A stretch of 64,000 nt of DNA from Oligoflexus tunisiensis. GTDB lineage: Bacteria; Bdellovibrionota_B; Oligoflexia; Oligoflexales; Oligoflexaceae. The notes under the pieces were generated by a model, which saw nothing but the letters and a program-made list of their open reading frames with translations, searched no databases and was not told where the DNA came from. Position numbers and translations under genes: made by a program. Of this stretch, positions 53,444 to 62,875 are shown piece by piece (the stretch's first letter is position 1; every line of letters begins with the position of its first letter). The stretch lies in the NCBI RefSeq assembly GCF_001748245.1, contig NZ_BDFO01000001.1, positions 5,869,778-5,933,777 on the forward strand, written 5' to 3'.

Positions 53444-53881
53444 TCAGACCATATCTTTCAGAGCTTTCAGAGCGCGAACTTTGACCACGTTACGAGCTGG
53501 CTTGGCTTTGAAGGTCATCTCTTCGCCGGTGAAGGGATTGGTGCCTTTGCGAGCCTTGGTAGCGGGCTTGCGAACCACAGTGACTTTCATCAGGCCGGGA
53601 ACGGTGAAGGTTCCTGGGCCTTTTTTCAGGTCGTGGCCGATCAGTTCGCCAAGGGTTTCGAACAAGGCGCTGACTTCTTTTTTGGACAGGCCGGTGTTGT
53701 CGGAAATCGAAGCCAAAACCTGGCTTTTGGTGCGGGTTTTGCTGACTTTATCGAAATTTTTTGGGCCAGTGGGAATCGCCCGTGGCTCTCTTTTCTTTTC
53801 AGCTTTGACCTTGGTGCCGCCAGCTTTTTTCACGGTTTTCTTGCCAGCAGCCTTCTTTGTTCCGGCCTTCTTCTTCGCCAT
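53444..53881 (-). CDS. HU-family DNA-binding protein with lysine-rich N-terminal tail
   Basis: 145 residues, some 50 longer than plain HU. The tail (about 1-35) is Lys/Ala rich (KKKAGTKKAAGKKTVKKAGG), like histone H1. The rest is HU/IHF: SQVLASISDNTGLSKKEVSA, ELIGHDLKKGPGTFTVPGLM, KARKGTNPFTGEEM with the arm, and FKAKPARNVVKV. Binds and bends DNA; the tail would raise affinity and may be modified. Fits with the second H1-like protein at 58887. Ribosome site GGAGG upstream. Confidence 0.95.
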   Translation of the reverse strand: MAKKKAGTKKAAGKKTVKKAGGTKVKAEKKREPRAIPTGPKNFDKVSKTRTKSQVLASISDNTGLSKKEVSALFETLGELIGHDLKKGPGTFTVPGLMKVTVVRKPATKARKGTNPFTGEEMTFKAKPARNVVKVRALKALKDMV

Positions 53882-54157
53882 AAAAACTCGACCTCCTAAA
53901 AAGTATGAAAGTGCGATGGGTGCATACCCTATAAATTACGTTAAGCCAGCAGTGAAAATCAAGCTTCATTGATAGCATCTGCTGCGAAACAGAGATGATG
54001 CAATACCAAAGAACATAAGATCGAGGCAACTGTTTTGGGCGGAAAAACACGTTTTTTTTATAGGCGGAGCCCCTGCCCGAGGGTGCCTTCGGGGTGATCG
54101 GCTTAATTTTTCCTGAGAACTGCCGAAAACAACGCTGGTCCTTCAGGGAGAAAAGTC

Positions 54158-55333
54158 ATGAAATCCGGGTTTGGAGCCCGCAATTTCCTCGGGAATCAAA
54201 GCGTTCTTATCATAGAGCCGACCCTGAACTATAAAAATTCCATGAAAGGCTTTTTTAGCAATCTGAAGATCACCAACTATAAGTTCGTGTCCACCGTTCG
54301 CGATGCCAAAATCAGCCTTCTCACTATGAATGTCGGGCTTTTCATCTGCGAATGGAGCCTGAAAGACATGAATGGCATCCAATTCTGTCGGGAAATTAAA
54401 GAAAATCCCCGGCATGCGCAGACTCCGTTTTTGCTTCTTTCGGTCGAAAACCTCAAGAAAGACATTATCTTGGCAAGTGAGGTGGGGATCGATGGGTACC
54501 TTCTGAAGCCCTTCAGCTACGAGGAATTCCGCGATGCCGTGATGAGTGTCCTCAGGGTCAAGCGTGCCCCCTCGCCCATCAATAAAACCATAGAGGAAGC
54601 GCAGGAGCTGCTCCGGCTGAATGATATCGATCGAGCGGAGGCGCTGTTCGAACAGGCCCGGCAGACCAATCCTCAGTCCGCTCGTGCCCTTTCCGGACTG
54701 GCCCAGGTCGCTGAATTACGCAACGATACGGCACGTGCCATCATGCTTTTGAAGCAGGCACACCATGCCAATCCCGATTATGTGGACGCCATTCGCACGC
54801 TCGTGGAGCTTTATCTGGTCCGCGGCCCCACCCGTGATCTGATCGAGATGGCGGAAAAAGCCCATCAGATCAGCCCCGAGAACCCGAAATATACCCTGAT
54901 TCTGGCCAAAGCATTTTTGGAGGAGGAGGACCTGCCACAGTCGGAACTCTTCTTTAAGAAGACCATCCGTCTGTCGCCAAAATTGGCCCAGGCTTATAAG
55001 GGTCTCGGCCGCCTGTATTTGATTCAGGACGACTACGATTCGGCCATGAAAAATTTTGAAAAAGCCTTGGATTTCGATGAAAAGGACGTGAGCGTTCTGA
55101 ATTCCCTCGGCCTGGCCTATGTCAAGCTGGAGAAATACAGCGAGGGGATCGAAAAATATATGGCCGCTCTGAAGATGCGGCCCAATGATTTTCGGATCAT
55201 ATTTAATCTGGGATATGCCAAAGAAAAACTGGGCGACCTCGATTCCGCCCGTTTTTACTATCAACAGGTTCTGACTCATAATCCCGAATTTGACAAGGCC
55301 AAACGTCGTCTGAAAAACCTGGGAGCCGCCTAA
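54158..55333 (+). CDS. Degenerate receiver domain fused to TPR repeats
   Basis: 391 residues. Receiver about 14-135, but the phosphoacceptor Asp is Glu65 (FICEWSLKDMNG) and only one acidic residue remains in the first loop (IIEPTL), while the Lys of LLKPFSYEE is kept. So it is probably phosphorylation-independent or locked in an active-like state. About 145-385 holds six or seven TPRs (RAEALFEQARQTNPQSARAL, AQAYKGLGRLYLIQDDYDSA). A scaffold for a complex, perhaps of motility or development. It overlaps the acetoacetyl-CoA synthetase gene by 4 bp, tail to tail. Confidence 0.88.
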   Translation: MKSGFGARNFLGNQSVLIIEPTLNYKNSMKGFFSNLKITNYKFVSTVRDAKISLLTMNVGLFICEWSLKDMNGIQFCREIKENPRHAQTPFLLLSVENLKKDIILASEVGIDGYLLKPFSYEEFRDAVMSVLRVKRAPSPINKTIEEAQELLRLNDIDRAEALFEQARQTNPQSARALSGLAQVAELRNDTARAIMLLKQAHHANPDYVDAIRTLVELYLVRGPTRDLIEMAEKAHQISPENPKYTLILAKAFLEEEDLPQSELFFKKTIRLSPKLAQAYKGLGRLYLIQDDYDSAMKNFEKALDFDEKDVSVLNSLGLAYVKLEKYSEGIEKYMAALKMRPNDFRIIFNLGYAKEKLGDLDSARFYYQQVLTHNPEFDKAKRRLKNLGAA

Positions 55334-57297
55334 CGCCAGCGCTCGTATTCCGGCAAACATTCCGGATTGACGATCGCTGACAGGTTATCCAGGGCCTCAT
55401 GATGCAGAATTCGGGTCACCGCCAGTTCAAGTTTTTTCCCACTGCGGGTATAGGGAATATCCGTTACCTGGTGAATGCCGGCCGGCACATGCCGGGGGGA
55501 AAGTTTCTGCCGCAGCTCAGCCTTGATGTTCCGGACCAGCTCGTCATTGAGCGTGAGACCTTCCTTCAATTTGACAAAGAGCACCATCTCCGCATCGCCG
55601 TCTCTTTGCCGTGAAACAGCCAGAGAGTCCTGAACCTCAGGGAATTGCTCGACCTGGCGATAGATCTCGGCGGTTCCAATCCGCACACCCCCCGGGTTAA
55701 GTGTTGCGTCGGAGCGACCATAAACCGTGATCCCCCCATGCTCCGTGATTTCAATAAAATCACCGTGTCGCCACACTTCCACATGGGGATAAAAGTTGAA
55801 ATAGGCCTCCTGATACTTGCGCCCATCATCCTTCCAAAAGCCGATCGGCATGCATGGGAAAGGCTTGGTGCAGACGAGTTCTCCACGCTTCTGCCGGACC
55901 GGATGCCCCTCCTCATCCCAGCAGTCGACCGCCATACCGAGGCCGGGTCCTTGGATCTCACCCACGTAAACGGGGAGCCAGGGATTGCCGAGCATGAAAC
56001 AGGAGACGATATCCGTTCCCCCACTGATGGAAGCCAGATGAAGGTCTGGATTCACCGCCTCATACACCCACTGAAAGTGTTCCGGCATGAGCGGCGAACC
56101 CGTGGACAGCATGGTTTCCAGGCGGTCCAGGGCAAAGGTCGTGCGTGGCGTCAGGCCCGTCTTCATACAGGACGCAAGAAATTTGGGACTGGTCCCGAAA
56201 CAGGTGACGCCGTGATCCGAGACCGCCTGCCACAGCACCCCAAAATTCTGTCGATTGATGGAACCTTCAAAAAGGACCAGATCGGCTCCGGTCGCTAAAG
56301 CGGAAACCATCCAATTCCACATCATCCAGCCACAGGTTGTGAAATAGAGCAGACGCTTGCCTGGCCCTAGATCACTGTGGAGCATCAATTCCTTTTTGTG
56401 TTGCAGGAGTGTCCCGCCCACGGAATGCACGATGCACTTGGGTTTGCCGGTGGTACCCGAGGAAAAAAGGATATACAGCGGATGATCAAACGGTGTCGCG
56501 ACCGGTTCGAATGCGGCCAGCGCATGCCCGGGCTCTTCCGCTCCAAGAAAATTTTGCCAGGATACAAAGGGGGAGGGATGCTGTCCAACGCCCAAAGGAT
56601 CGATCATGATGCACGCCTTCACGGTCGGCAGACTTCGGCTTACAGTCAGCGCGGTGCTCGCACAATCGATGAATTTATCGCTGTATGTATAGGCTCGGGT
56701 AGCGAACAGCACCGTGGGTTCGATCTGGCTAAAGCGGTCCAGGATCCCTTCGCTGCCGAAATCAGGAGAACAGGACGACCAGATGGCTCCGATTGCGCTT
56801 GTCGCCAGCATGGCAACGATGGCTTCGCTCGTGTTCGGACAGATACCGGCGACACGATCACCGGACTTTACGCCGACCTTCTTCAAGGCCGCTGTGCATT
56901 GAGCCACCTGGGTTTTCAGGCTTTCACTGGGAAGAACGACGGGGTCTCGCAGACCTTCTATTATAGATATGATCTTGGCCGGATTTTTATCCTGATGAGC
57001 TAACAGATTCCGAGCAAAACTGAGCCGACCCTCAGGAAACCATTGGCCGCCGCGCATCTTTCCTTGGGGTGGCGGCACGAACACGGATGAGGGCGGCCTG
57101 TCCCAAATGATTCCCAGATAGTCGGCAGCTGCGGCCCAGAACGCGGAAGATTGGTCGACCGACCATTGATGCAGCTCGTGATAATTTGAGAAGGAGGCAC
57201 CCGTCTCGGCCTCCACACGACTTTTGAATTTCCAGATGTGACTGGCATGCAAACGCTCACGCCCTGCCTGCCACAAAGCATTATCGTCCCTGGTCAT
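55330..57297 (-). CDS. Acetoacetyl-CoA synthetase
   Basis: 655 residues, family length. ATP-dependent activation of acetoacetate, used in ketone-body and polyhydroxyalkanoate metabolism. ANL superfamily motifs: ILFSSGTTGKPKCIVHS (P-loop), TCGWMMWNWMVSAL, SISGGTDIVSCF, YGRSDATLNPGGVRIGTAEI and the terminal Lys in YTRSGKKLELAV, which is the catalytic and acetylation site. The N-terminal WSVDQSSAFWAAAADYLGI is typical of the acetoacetyl group rather than Acs. Single gene. Confidence 0.95.
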   Translation of the reverse strand: MTRDDNALWQAGRERLHASHIWKFKSRVEAETGASFSNYHELHQWSVDQSSAFWAAAADYLGIIWDRPPSSVFVPPPQGKMRGGQWFPEGRLSFARNLLAHQDKNPAKIISIIEGLRDPVVLPSESLKTQVAQCTAALKKVGVKSGDRVAGICPNTSEAIVAMLATSAIGAIWSSCSPDFGSEGILDRFSQIEPTVLFATRAYTYSDKFIDCASTALTVSRSLPTVKACIMIDPLGVGQHPSPFVSWQNFLGAEEPGHALAAFEPVATPFDHPLYILFSSGTTGKPKCIVHSVGGTLLQHKKELMLHSDLGPGKRLLYFTTCGWMMWNWMVSALATGADLVLFEGSINRQNFGVLWQAVSDHGVTCFGTSPKFLASCMKTGLTPRTTFALDRLETMLSTGSPLMPEHFQWVYEAVNPDLHLASISGGTDIVSCFMLGNPWLPVYVGEIQGPGLGMAVDCWDEEGHPVRQKRGELVCTKPFPCMPIGFWKDDGRKYQEAYFNFYPHVEVWRHGDFIEITEHGGITVYGRSDATLNPGGVRIGTAEIYRQVEQFPEVQDSLAVSRQRDGDAEMVLFVKLKEGLTLNDELVRNIKAELRQKLSPRHVPAGIHQVTDIPYTRSGKKLELAVTRILHHEALDNLSAIVNPECLPEYERWR

Positions 57298-57392
57298 ACT
57301 GCCTAACCCCCTTGGCCAGAACCCTCTATGCCTAGGATATATAGGCGAGACTCAGTCGTAATGTCAGCAAAAAAGCTCGAAACGGTGGGAAT

Positions 57393-58178
57393 TTAAGGGC
57401 CAACGGATTTATCGATTTTCCGTGCGATGGCGCGCAGACGACTGAGCCCCTCGCTGGATTTGGGTGCCTCGGGTTTCGTGGTCGATTCCCCTTCACGCCG
57501 ATAGTGGGAAGCGGCCACTGCTTTTTGCGCCTTCACCACACTGTTTTGCTGGGGCGTCGGCGCAGGCTTTGTTAGAGGCGCCGGTGCAGGCGCCGGTGCA
57601 GGTTCTGTCTTTGTCAGGATGAGCTCAAGCTGGGCAAGGCGCTGCTCCATCAATTCCGGACGCACATTGAAAAACGCAGCCGTGTCCGCAACTGTTCCCA
57701 GGGTGGTATAAGCTTTCTTTACCATTCCACGCGGCATAAGGAGGGCACTCGCGAAGGCATCCGCTTGCATCTCTTCAGGTGTACTGAAGGGACGTTTGAG
57801 AAAGCGACCAAGCGCGCCGCTGCGCTCCCGCACTTCATGTGTTTTCAGTTCACCCCTGGCCATCAGCGGTTGGAATTCGCAAAGGAAATGCCCGAAGAGG
57901 TGCGCCAAGGTAAAGTTCACTTCACCCGGATCCCTGAGGCTGGGTGAAAGGATCAGCGACGCATGCCAGGCTCCACGGTGATCGGCCGCAAAGAGCCGCG
58001 CGGCCTCACCGATATCGTCCCGCGATAATTCCAAACCGGCATTGATCAATAAGGGTTCCACCCGAAGCCTTGGGCTATAGATGTGCTTATCCGCAAAATA
58101 TTTCCGAACCAAACACGCCAGAGTTTCCAGATCGCCGCTGTTGACCGTATGAAGAATCTCTGGGAATAAGGCGAGCAT
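57393..58178 (-). CDS. ImmA/IrrE-type protein lacking the catalytic glutamate
   Basis: 261 residues. The domain (about 20-175) matches ImmA/IrrE peptidases, including the EEMQADAFASALLMPRGMVK block that follows the active site. But where the family has HExxH (FTLAHELGHYLL), this protein has FTLAHLFGHFLCEF: H93 and H97 stay, the catalytic Glu is Leu94. I checked this from the codons. Zinc could still bind, but proteolysis is unlikely. About 190-261 is a Pro/Ala and Lys/Ser-rich tail. No adjacent repressor gene is seen. Possibly a binding-only sensor. Confidence 0.85.
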   Translation of the reverse strand: MLALFPEILHTVNSGDLETLACLVRKYFADKHIYSPRLRVEPLLINAGLELSRDDIGEAARLFAADHRGAWHASLILSPSLRDPGEVNFTLAHLFGHFLCEFQPLMARGELKTHEVRERSGALGRFLKRPFSTPEEMQADAFASALLMPRGMVKKAYTTLGTVADTAAFFNVRPELMEQRLAQLELILTKTEPAPAPAPAPLTKPAPTPQQNSVVKAQKAVAASHYRREGESTTKPEAPKSSEGLSRLRAIARKIDKSVGP

Positions 58179-58358
58179 GATCGCGCTCCTTCGCTGGTTT
58201 ATTTTATTGTACCAGACTTCAAAAACTCCCGATTTGTACCGGTCGTGAATAGGACCATCAACATATTGGAATTATTAAATAAATAGACTCTTTTAAAGTT
58301 CCCGCGGCGGCCGCCGATAGTGTTTTTAAGTCACCGCTTGCACATGGGGGAAAGCTAT

Positions 58359-58688
58359 ATGGGGGATCCGGCATTGGATGAACAGAGGCGATCACCTCGT
58401 CGCGTTCTAACGAAACTGCTCCCTGGACCCTTGCTCGATCACGAGCAAAAGGTCCTTCATTGTCGACCAATTGACCTTTCCCAGGAGGGCTTGTCGATCC
58501 TTACAGAGGTCCAGCTGAGCATCGGCACACAGCTGACCTTGAGAACCCATAATCAGACAGTGGCCCTCGAGGTCATCTGGCAAAGACCGGATTTTGGAAA
58601 GCAGGGTCTCTCGCGTTACGGTCTCCGATCCATCGATGAGGCTATTGATCTCGAAGAAATGTTTCGTTCCGCTGGCTGCCTCAAGTAA
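58359..58688 (+). CDS. PilZ domain protein (c-di-GMP receptor)
   Basis: 109 residues from ATG at 58359 (GGGGGA 8 nt upstream); ATG at 58344 adds five residues. PilZ motifs QRRSPRRVL (RxxxR-type) and DLSQEGLSIL (D/NxSxxG), followed by the beta-barrel (GTQLTLRTHNQTVALEVIWQ). So it should bind cyclic di-GMP, with the FHA-GGDEF protein at 34489 a possible source. Single domain, cytosolic, effector unknown. Confidence 0.9.
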   Translation: MGDPALDEQRRSPRRVLTKLLPGPLLDHEQKVLHCRPIDLSQEGLSILTEVQLSIGTQLTLRTHNQTVALEVIWQRPDFGKQGLSRYGLRSIDEAIDLEEMFRSAGCLK

Positions 58689-58886
58689 AAAGGTTGCGGC
58701 ACAAGCCGCACACCGCTTTCTGATCACCCGCCTCTGACCACCTCAATCCAAAAAATTCCACAGGTCGATCAACGCACGTCATGAAAAAGAATTTTTTTTC
58801 TTCGATAGTGATTGAAATGCGAATTATTTTTCGGTAACACTATACCTAGCACAGTCAAGCGACAGCTCAACTCTTAGGAGAAGACC

Positions 58887-59171
58887 TTGGAAGAGAACAT
58901 GAACGCCGAAGAAGGCATGCAAGAGACCAAGACCACCAAAAAGAAACGTTCCGGCAAGAAGAAAAAAGCTGGCAAGAAAAAAGCCGCTAAGAAGGTGGTA
59001 GCGAAGAAGAAGAAGTCGACCAAGAAGAAGGCAGCTAAAAAGGCCACCAAGAAAAAAGCTGCTAAGGCGACCAAGAAGAAAGCCGGAAAGAAAAAAGCAG
59101 CCAAGAAAAAAGTAGCTAAAAAAGCTACCAAGAAAAAAGCTGCGAAGAAGAAAGCCAGAAAGAAGAAGTAA
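58887..59171 (+). CDS. Histone H1-like lysine-rich protein
   Basis: 94 residues, over half Lys and Ala. After an acidic N-terminus (ENMNAEEGMQETK) it consists of KKxAxKK repeats (AAKKATKKKAAKATKKKAGK and similar), like Hc1/BpH1-type proteins. TTG at 58887 has AGGAG at 6 nt; an ATG at 58899 is an alternative. It binds DNA by charge and would compact the nucleoid. The low-complexity repeats make length variation by slippage likely. Confidence 0.9.
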   Translation: MEENMNAEEGMQETKTTKKKRSGKKKKAGKKKAAKKVVAKKKKSTKKKAAKKATKKKAAKATKKKAGKKKAAKKKVAKKATKKKAAKKKARKKK

Positions 59172-59282
59172 TCTTTTTGGGTTTCAGTCGTCAGGGCGGT
59201 CTTCAAGGCCGTTCTTGCGAAACAGCGCGGGTTAGGGAGCGATTTTGCCCTCTATTCCGCGTTTTGCTTTTGGGGGCCTCAA

Positions 59283-60398
59283 GTGCCTAAATGGCAGAGA
59301 ATTGCAAGTCTTATCATCCAGCACAATAAACAAAGTCTTACCCGCATCCGCTATGACTGGGGCCGGGAACTGGTTGTGATCGCCAGTACAGGAATCCTCC
59401 TCGGTCTTTTCTATTATATGTTCCGTGACTTTCTGCAGGACAAGCTGAACGATCTCCCGACCAGCCTGCGTGAACTGATTGCGACACGCCTCCGCGCGGT
59501 GGTGATGCTCGGCCTTGGTCTGTGGGTGGGTGGACGTCTTTCCAACCTTTATCGCGATGAACCCGGTTGGGCCCATTTCGCTCTCAGATCGGGTGAAGAT
59601 CCCCAGGTGGTGCGGGCCTTCCGTCTGGGTCAGTCGCTGCTCCTGATCGCCGTGAGCTACGGAATATTCGGGTATTTTTTCCAGCCTGAGCTCTCTCTTC
59701 AGATCGGAAGCCTGGCGCTGGCCGGTGCAACATTCGCTTTCATGCGATACCGGAAGGAAAGCACGGGTCCTCAAAATTTGAAACCCATCCTCCGCGATGC
59801 CCCAGAGAGTCGGGCCGACACGCTCAGGAACTGGCGCTGGTTTCAAATCGTTCAAAGGAATCGCCTGTGCCGCCTCTGCCTTGTGATCAGTCTGATCCTT
59901 CAGCTGTCGATTGCTGTCATGCATGGACTTGGCTGGCCGCTCTTCCTGACAGTCCTGGCCACCATGATGGCCAGTGCGCTCCTGGCCTGGGCTTTGGCCT
60001 TCCAACTCGAAGACGATATGCGGGCGATCTGGTTTGAACGGCAGCTCGGTTGCTCACACGAGGAGTTTGTCAAAGTGTACGAACACATCAGCTGGAGGCT
60101 TGGCCTCGGTCTGGCTCTGCTCAGCCTGGTGTCCATCCTGGTGACCGGCGTTCCCGGCCGCGTGCCGCTCGGGGAATGGATAAAACTTCTGCCCATTGCG
60201 GCCCTCTTTCCTTTGATCACACCGGCCATCATGTTTCAGGTGGCGCCCGAACGTCCGTTGCTGCAGATTCTGATCACGAGTTTGATTGGGCTCTTTTTGG
60301 GAACAGCGATCTATGCCCATATCCTTTCCATCGTCCTGGTCCCTATTGCCATCACTTATGCCAAAAATTATCAGAAGGATAATTTTTACCGTTCCTAG
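59283..60398 (+). CDS. Polytopic membrane protein, probable ABC permease
   Basis: 371 residues from GTG at 59283 with GGGGG upstream. About eight membrane helices (ELVVIASTGILLGLFYYMF, SLLLIAVSYGIFGYFF, ...). It has no motif of its own that I recognise. It lies 12 bp before an ATPase gene of ABC type, which identifies it as the membrane partner of an ABC-2-like transporter. Substrate unknown. Confidence 0.75.
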   Translation: MPKWQRIASLIIQHNKQSLTRIRYDWGRELVVIASTGILLGLFYYMFRDFLQDKLNDLPTSLRELIATRLRAVVMLGLGLWVGGRLSNLYRDEPGWAHFALRSGEDPQVVRAFRLGQSLLLIAVSYGIFGYFFQPELSLQIGSLALAGATFAFMRYRKESTGPQNLKPILRDAPESRADTLRNWRWFQIVQRNRLCRLCLVISLILQLSIAVMHGLGWPLFLTVLATMMASALLAWALAFQLEDDMRAIWFERQLGCSHEEFVKVYEHISWRLGLGLALLSLVSILVTGVPGRVPLGEWIKLLPIAALFPLITPAIMFQVAPERPLLQILITSLIGLFLGTAIYAHILSIVLVPIAITYAKNYQKDNFYRS

Positions 60399-60410
60399 GG
60401 AGAACCCTGC

Positions 60411-61136
60411 ATGCTGACACTCGAGATCAACTCCCTGAGCAAAACCTTTGCCCAGAGCCAGTTCCGCCTGGGCCCCCTCAACCTCCATATGGACGAAGGC
60501 GACAGCCTTGCCCTCTTCGGCAAAAACGGGGCCGGCAAGTCCACCCTATTTCATTTGATCACTGGACACCTGAGGCCGGATGAGGGTCGGATTCAGGTCT
60601 TTGGCGAGACCATGAAGGTCGATGCCTTTGCTCTCAAAAGACGAATGGGGTATCTGCCGCAGAACCTGGATTTGCCACGCTGGGTGAGCGGCTTTGATAT
60701 CATCACGTATGCCATGAAATTGCATGGCATCCAGCCTCTCGCCGCCGAGCGCGACCGCGTTCTTGAATACTGGGATTGCACGAGCTTCGCGCACAAACCT
60801 CTGGCGGCCTGCTCCTATGGAATGCAAAAACGCATCGCCCTGGCCTTGTCCTCGCTGCACAAACCGGATCTTTTGATCCTGGATGAACCCTTCTCCGGTC
60901 TCGACCTGATTCATACCCGCGCCCTGGAAAATCTTTTGGAGGGGCGCCGCGGTCGTCAGCTGACCATCATCAGCACCCACGTGGCCGCGTATGCCGCCAA
61001 GCTGAGCAATAAGGCGGCGATCATGTCGGAGGGTCAACTCAGGGACCTGGAACGCTGGTCCCAGGCAGACTTTATGGCTCGCATTGCCCTCATGGAGGAA
61101 CAGTTTTTTGTTCCAGGATCCGAGGTCAGGACATGA
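60411..61136 (+). CDS. ABC transporter ATP-binding protein
   Basis: 241 residues. Walker A GKNGAGKST, Q-loop YLPQNLDLP, degenerate signature CSYGMQKRIAL (LSGGQ type), Walker B LLILDEPFSGLD and switch His in ISTHVAAYA. ABC-2/CcmA-like class. Partner of the membrane protein encoded just upstream. Overlaps the next ABC exporter gene by 4 bp, so the whole cluster is one transcript. Confidence 0.92.
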   Translation: MLTLEINSLSKTFAQSQFRLGPLNLHMDEGDSLALFGKNGAGKSTLFHLITGHLRPDEGRIQVFGETMKVDAFALKRRMGYLPQNLDLPRWVSGFDIITYAMKLHGIQPLAAERDRVLEYWDCTSFAHKPLAACSYGMQKRIALALSSLHKPDLLILDEPFSGLDLIHTRALENLLEGRRGRQLTIISTHVAAYAAKLSNKAAIMSEGQLRDLERWSQADFMARIALMEEQFFVPGSEVRT

Positions 61137-62875
61137 TCAGTTTGAGTTTCAAACGTTTCACCCGGCTCTTTGCGGTCGAACTCTGGCCCTGGTACCTGGG
61201 TGGAATGATATTCCTCGCCGTCACCAACATCATCTCCCTGGAAATTCCCCAGCTGGCCAAAGAGGTCGTCAACGCCCTGCAGCATGGCATCGGTGACGAT
61301 GATGGCCATCTCGCGCGGGTGGCTCTGGCCATCGTCGCCCTGGGCTTGACCCAGATCATCGTCCGCAGCCTGTCCCGGATTTTGATCTTCTGGCCAGGTC
61401 GCAAGCTCGAGGCCACCTCCAAATCCTATCTTTTCGCCCGGGCTCTGGAACTCCCGCAGACCTTTTACGATCGCTTTGGAATGGGCGATCTGATCTCGCG
61501 GCTCTCGAACGACCTCGGTCAGCTCCGGATCTTTTATGCCTTTGCCATCCTGCAGGTCGTGAACCTTGTATTTATTTCGGTCTTCACGCTCTACAAAATG
61601 CTGAGCGTGCATGAGCAGCTGACCGTCGCCGCGCTCTCCCCGATTCTGATTATGCTGGTGATCACCCGCTATGTGATGCCGCAGATGCAGAAGTTTACCA
61701 AGAAAAACCAGGAGGCGATCGGCACCCTGACCAACCGGGTGACGGAAAGCTTCACGAATATCCACGTGATCCAATCGAACGCCGCCGAGCGCAGCTTTCA
61801 TCGCCTGATCGAGGCCGAGAACCAGAAGGTTTTTGAGACCGATATGAAGGTTCTGGTGCTGCGCACGCTGTTTTTCCCCTTGATCAGCAGCATGACCGGA
61901 CTCGCGCAATTGATTGTGCTGTTTCTGGGCGGAACGCTGGTGGTTCGTGGTGAATTATCCGTGGGGGACATTCTTGCCTTTAATATTTATCTGTCCTATA
62001 TGGCCTTTCCCTTGACCTCCATCGGCATCATTATTGCCATCTACCAGCGTTCGAAAACCGCCCTGGAACGTCTGGAACCCTTGTTCGTCGAGCCCCAGGA
62101 AGGCCCTCGGGAAGCCTCGGCCCGGCCGCAGCCGGCCGCCCCTATCCTCAAGGTTCAGCATCTGAGTTTTCAGTATCCAGACAGTCAGCACCTCGCTTTG
62201 AAGGATGTGAATTTTCAGGTGCAGGCCGGGGAAATGGTCGGCATCTGCGGGCCGGTCGGTGCCGGCAAGAGCACTCTCTTTCAAATCCTCACGCGGATCT
62301 ACAACCCTCCGGATGGGACTGTCTTTTATCGGGGACAGGATATCAATCAACTGCCGCCTGCAGAGCTGCGTCGGGAGATCGGTTACGGTTTGCAGCGGGT
62401 GCATCTTTTTTCAGCCAGCATTCGCGAAAATTTGAGTGTCGGCATGGATCCCAAGCCCTCTCCGGAGGAACTGCAGGCTGCGGCCCGCGCGGCCCAGATC
62501 GATCGTGAGATCGCCGCCTTCGTGGAAGGCTGGGAAACGCAGATTGGGGAGAAGGGCATTCGACTGTCCGGTGGGCAGAAGCAACGCCTGGCTCTGGCTC
62601 GTCTCTTTTTACGCAAAGCACCGGTCCTTCTGCTCGATGATGTGCTCTCGGCTGTCGATAATATTACGGAGGCCCGCCTGATTCAGGAACTCAGGAAACG
62701 CGGCGGCACCATGCTGATCTGCTCGCATCGCAGTTCGGTCCTGCATCTCTGTCATCGCGTGCTTCTGCTCAAGGATGGTCAACTGCTCGATACCGGCAGC
62801 TTCCAGGAACTCATGCGCCGCCATCCCGAGCTTCAAGAGGAAATTCATGACGAACCCAACCCTGAATCAGTTTAG
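61133..62875 (+). CDS. ABC exporter half-transporter, degenerate-site subunit (MdlA-like)
   Basis: 580 residues: six-helix ABC-exporter membrane domain (about 15-300) and nucleotide-binding domain (about 345-575). Walker A GPVGAGKST, Q-loop YGLQRVHLF, signature RLSGGQKQRLALA, Walker B LLLDDVLSAVD where Asp replaces the catalytic Glu, and H-loop ICSHRSS. That Asp marks the non-hydrolysing site of heterodimeric exporters such as TM287/288 and MdlAB. Its partner is the next gene, with which it overlaps by 29 bp. Confidence 0.93.
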   Translation: MISLSFKRFTRLFAVELWPWYLGGMIFLAVTNIISLEIPQLAKEVVNALQHGIGDDDGHLARVALAIVALGLTQIIVRSLSRILIFWPGRKLEATSKSYLFARALELPQTFYDRFGMGDLISRLSNDLGQLRIFYAFAILQVVNLVFISVFTLYKMLSVHEQLTVAALSPILIMLVITRYVMPQMQKFTKKNQEAIGTLTNRVTESFTNIHVIQSNAAERSFHRLIEAENQKVFETDMKVLVLRTLFFPLISSMTGLAQLIVLFLGGTLVVRGELSVGDILAFNIYLSYMAFPLTSIGIIIAIYQRSKTALERLEPLFVEPQEGPREASARPQPAAPILKVQHLSFQYPDSQHLALKDVNFQVQAGEMVGICGPVGAGKSTLFQILTRIYNPPDGTVFYRGQDINQLPPAELRREIGYGLQRVHLFSASIRENLSVGMDPKPSPEELQAAARAAQIDREIAAFVEGWETQIGEKGIRLSGGQKQRLALARLFLRKAPVLLLDDVLSAVDNITEARLIQELRKRGGTMLICSHRSSVLHLCHRVLLLKDGQLLDTGSFQELMRRHPELQEEIHDEPNPESV

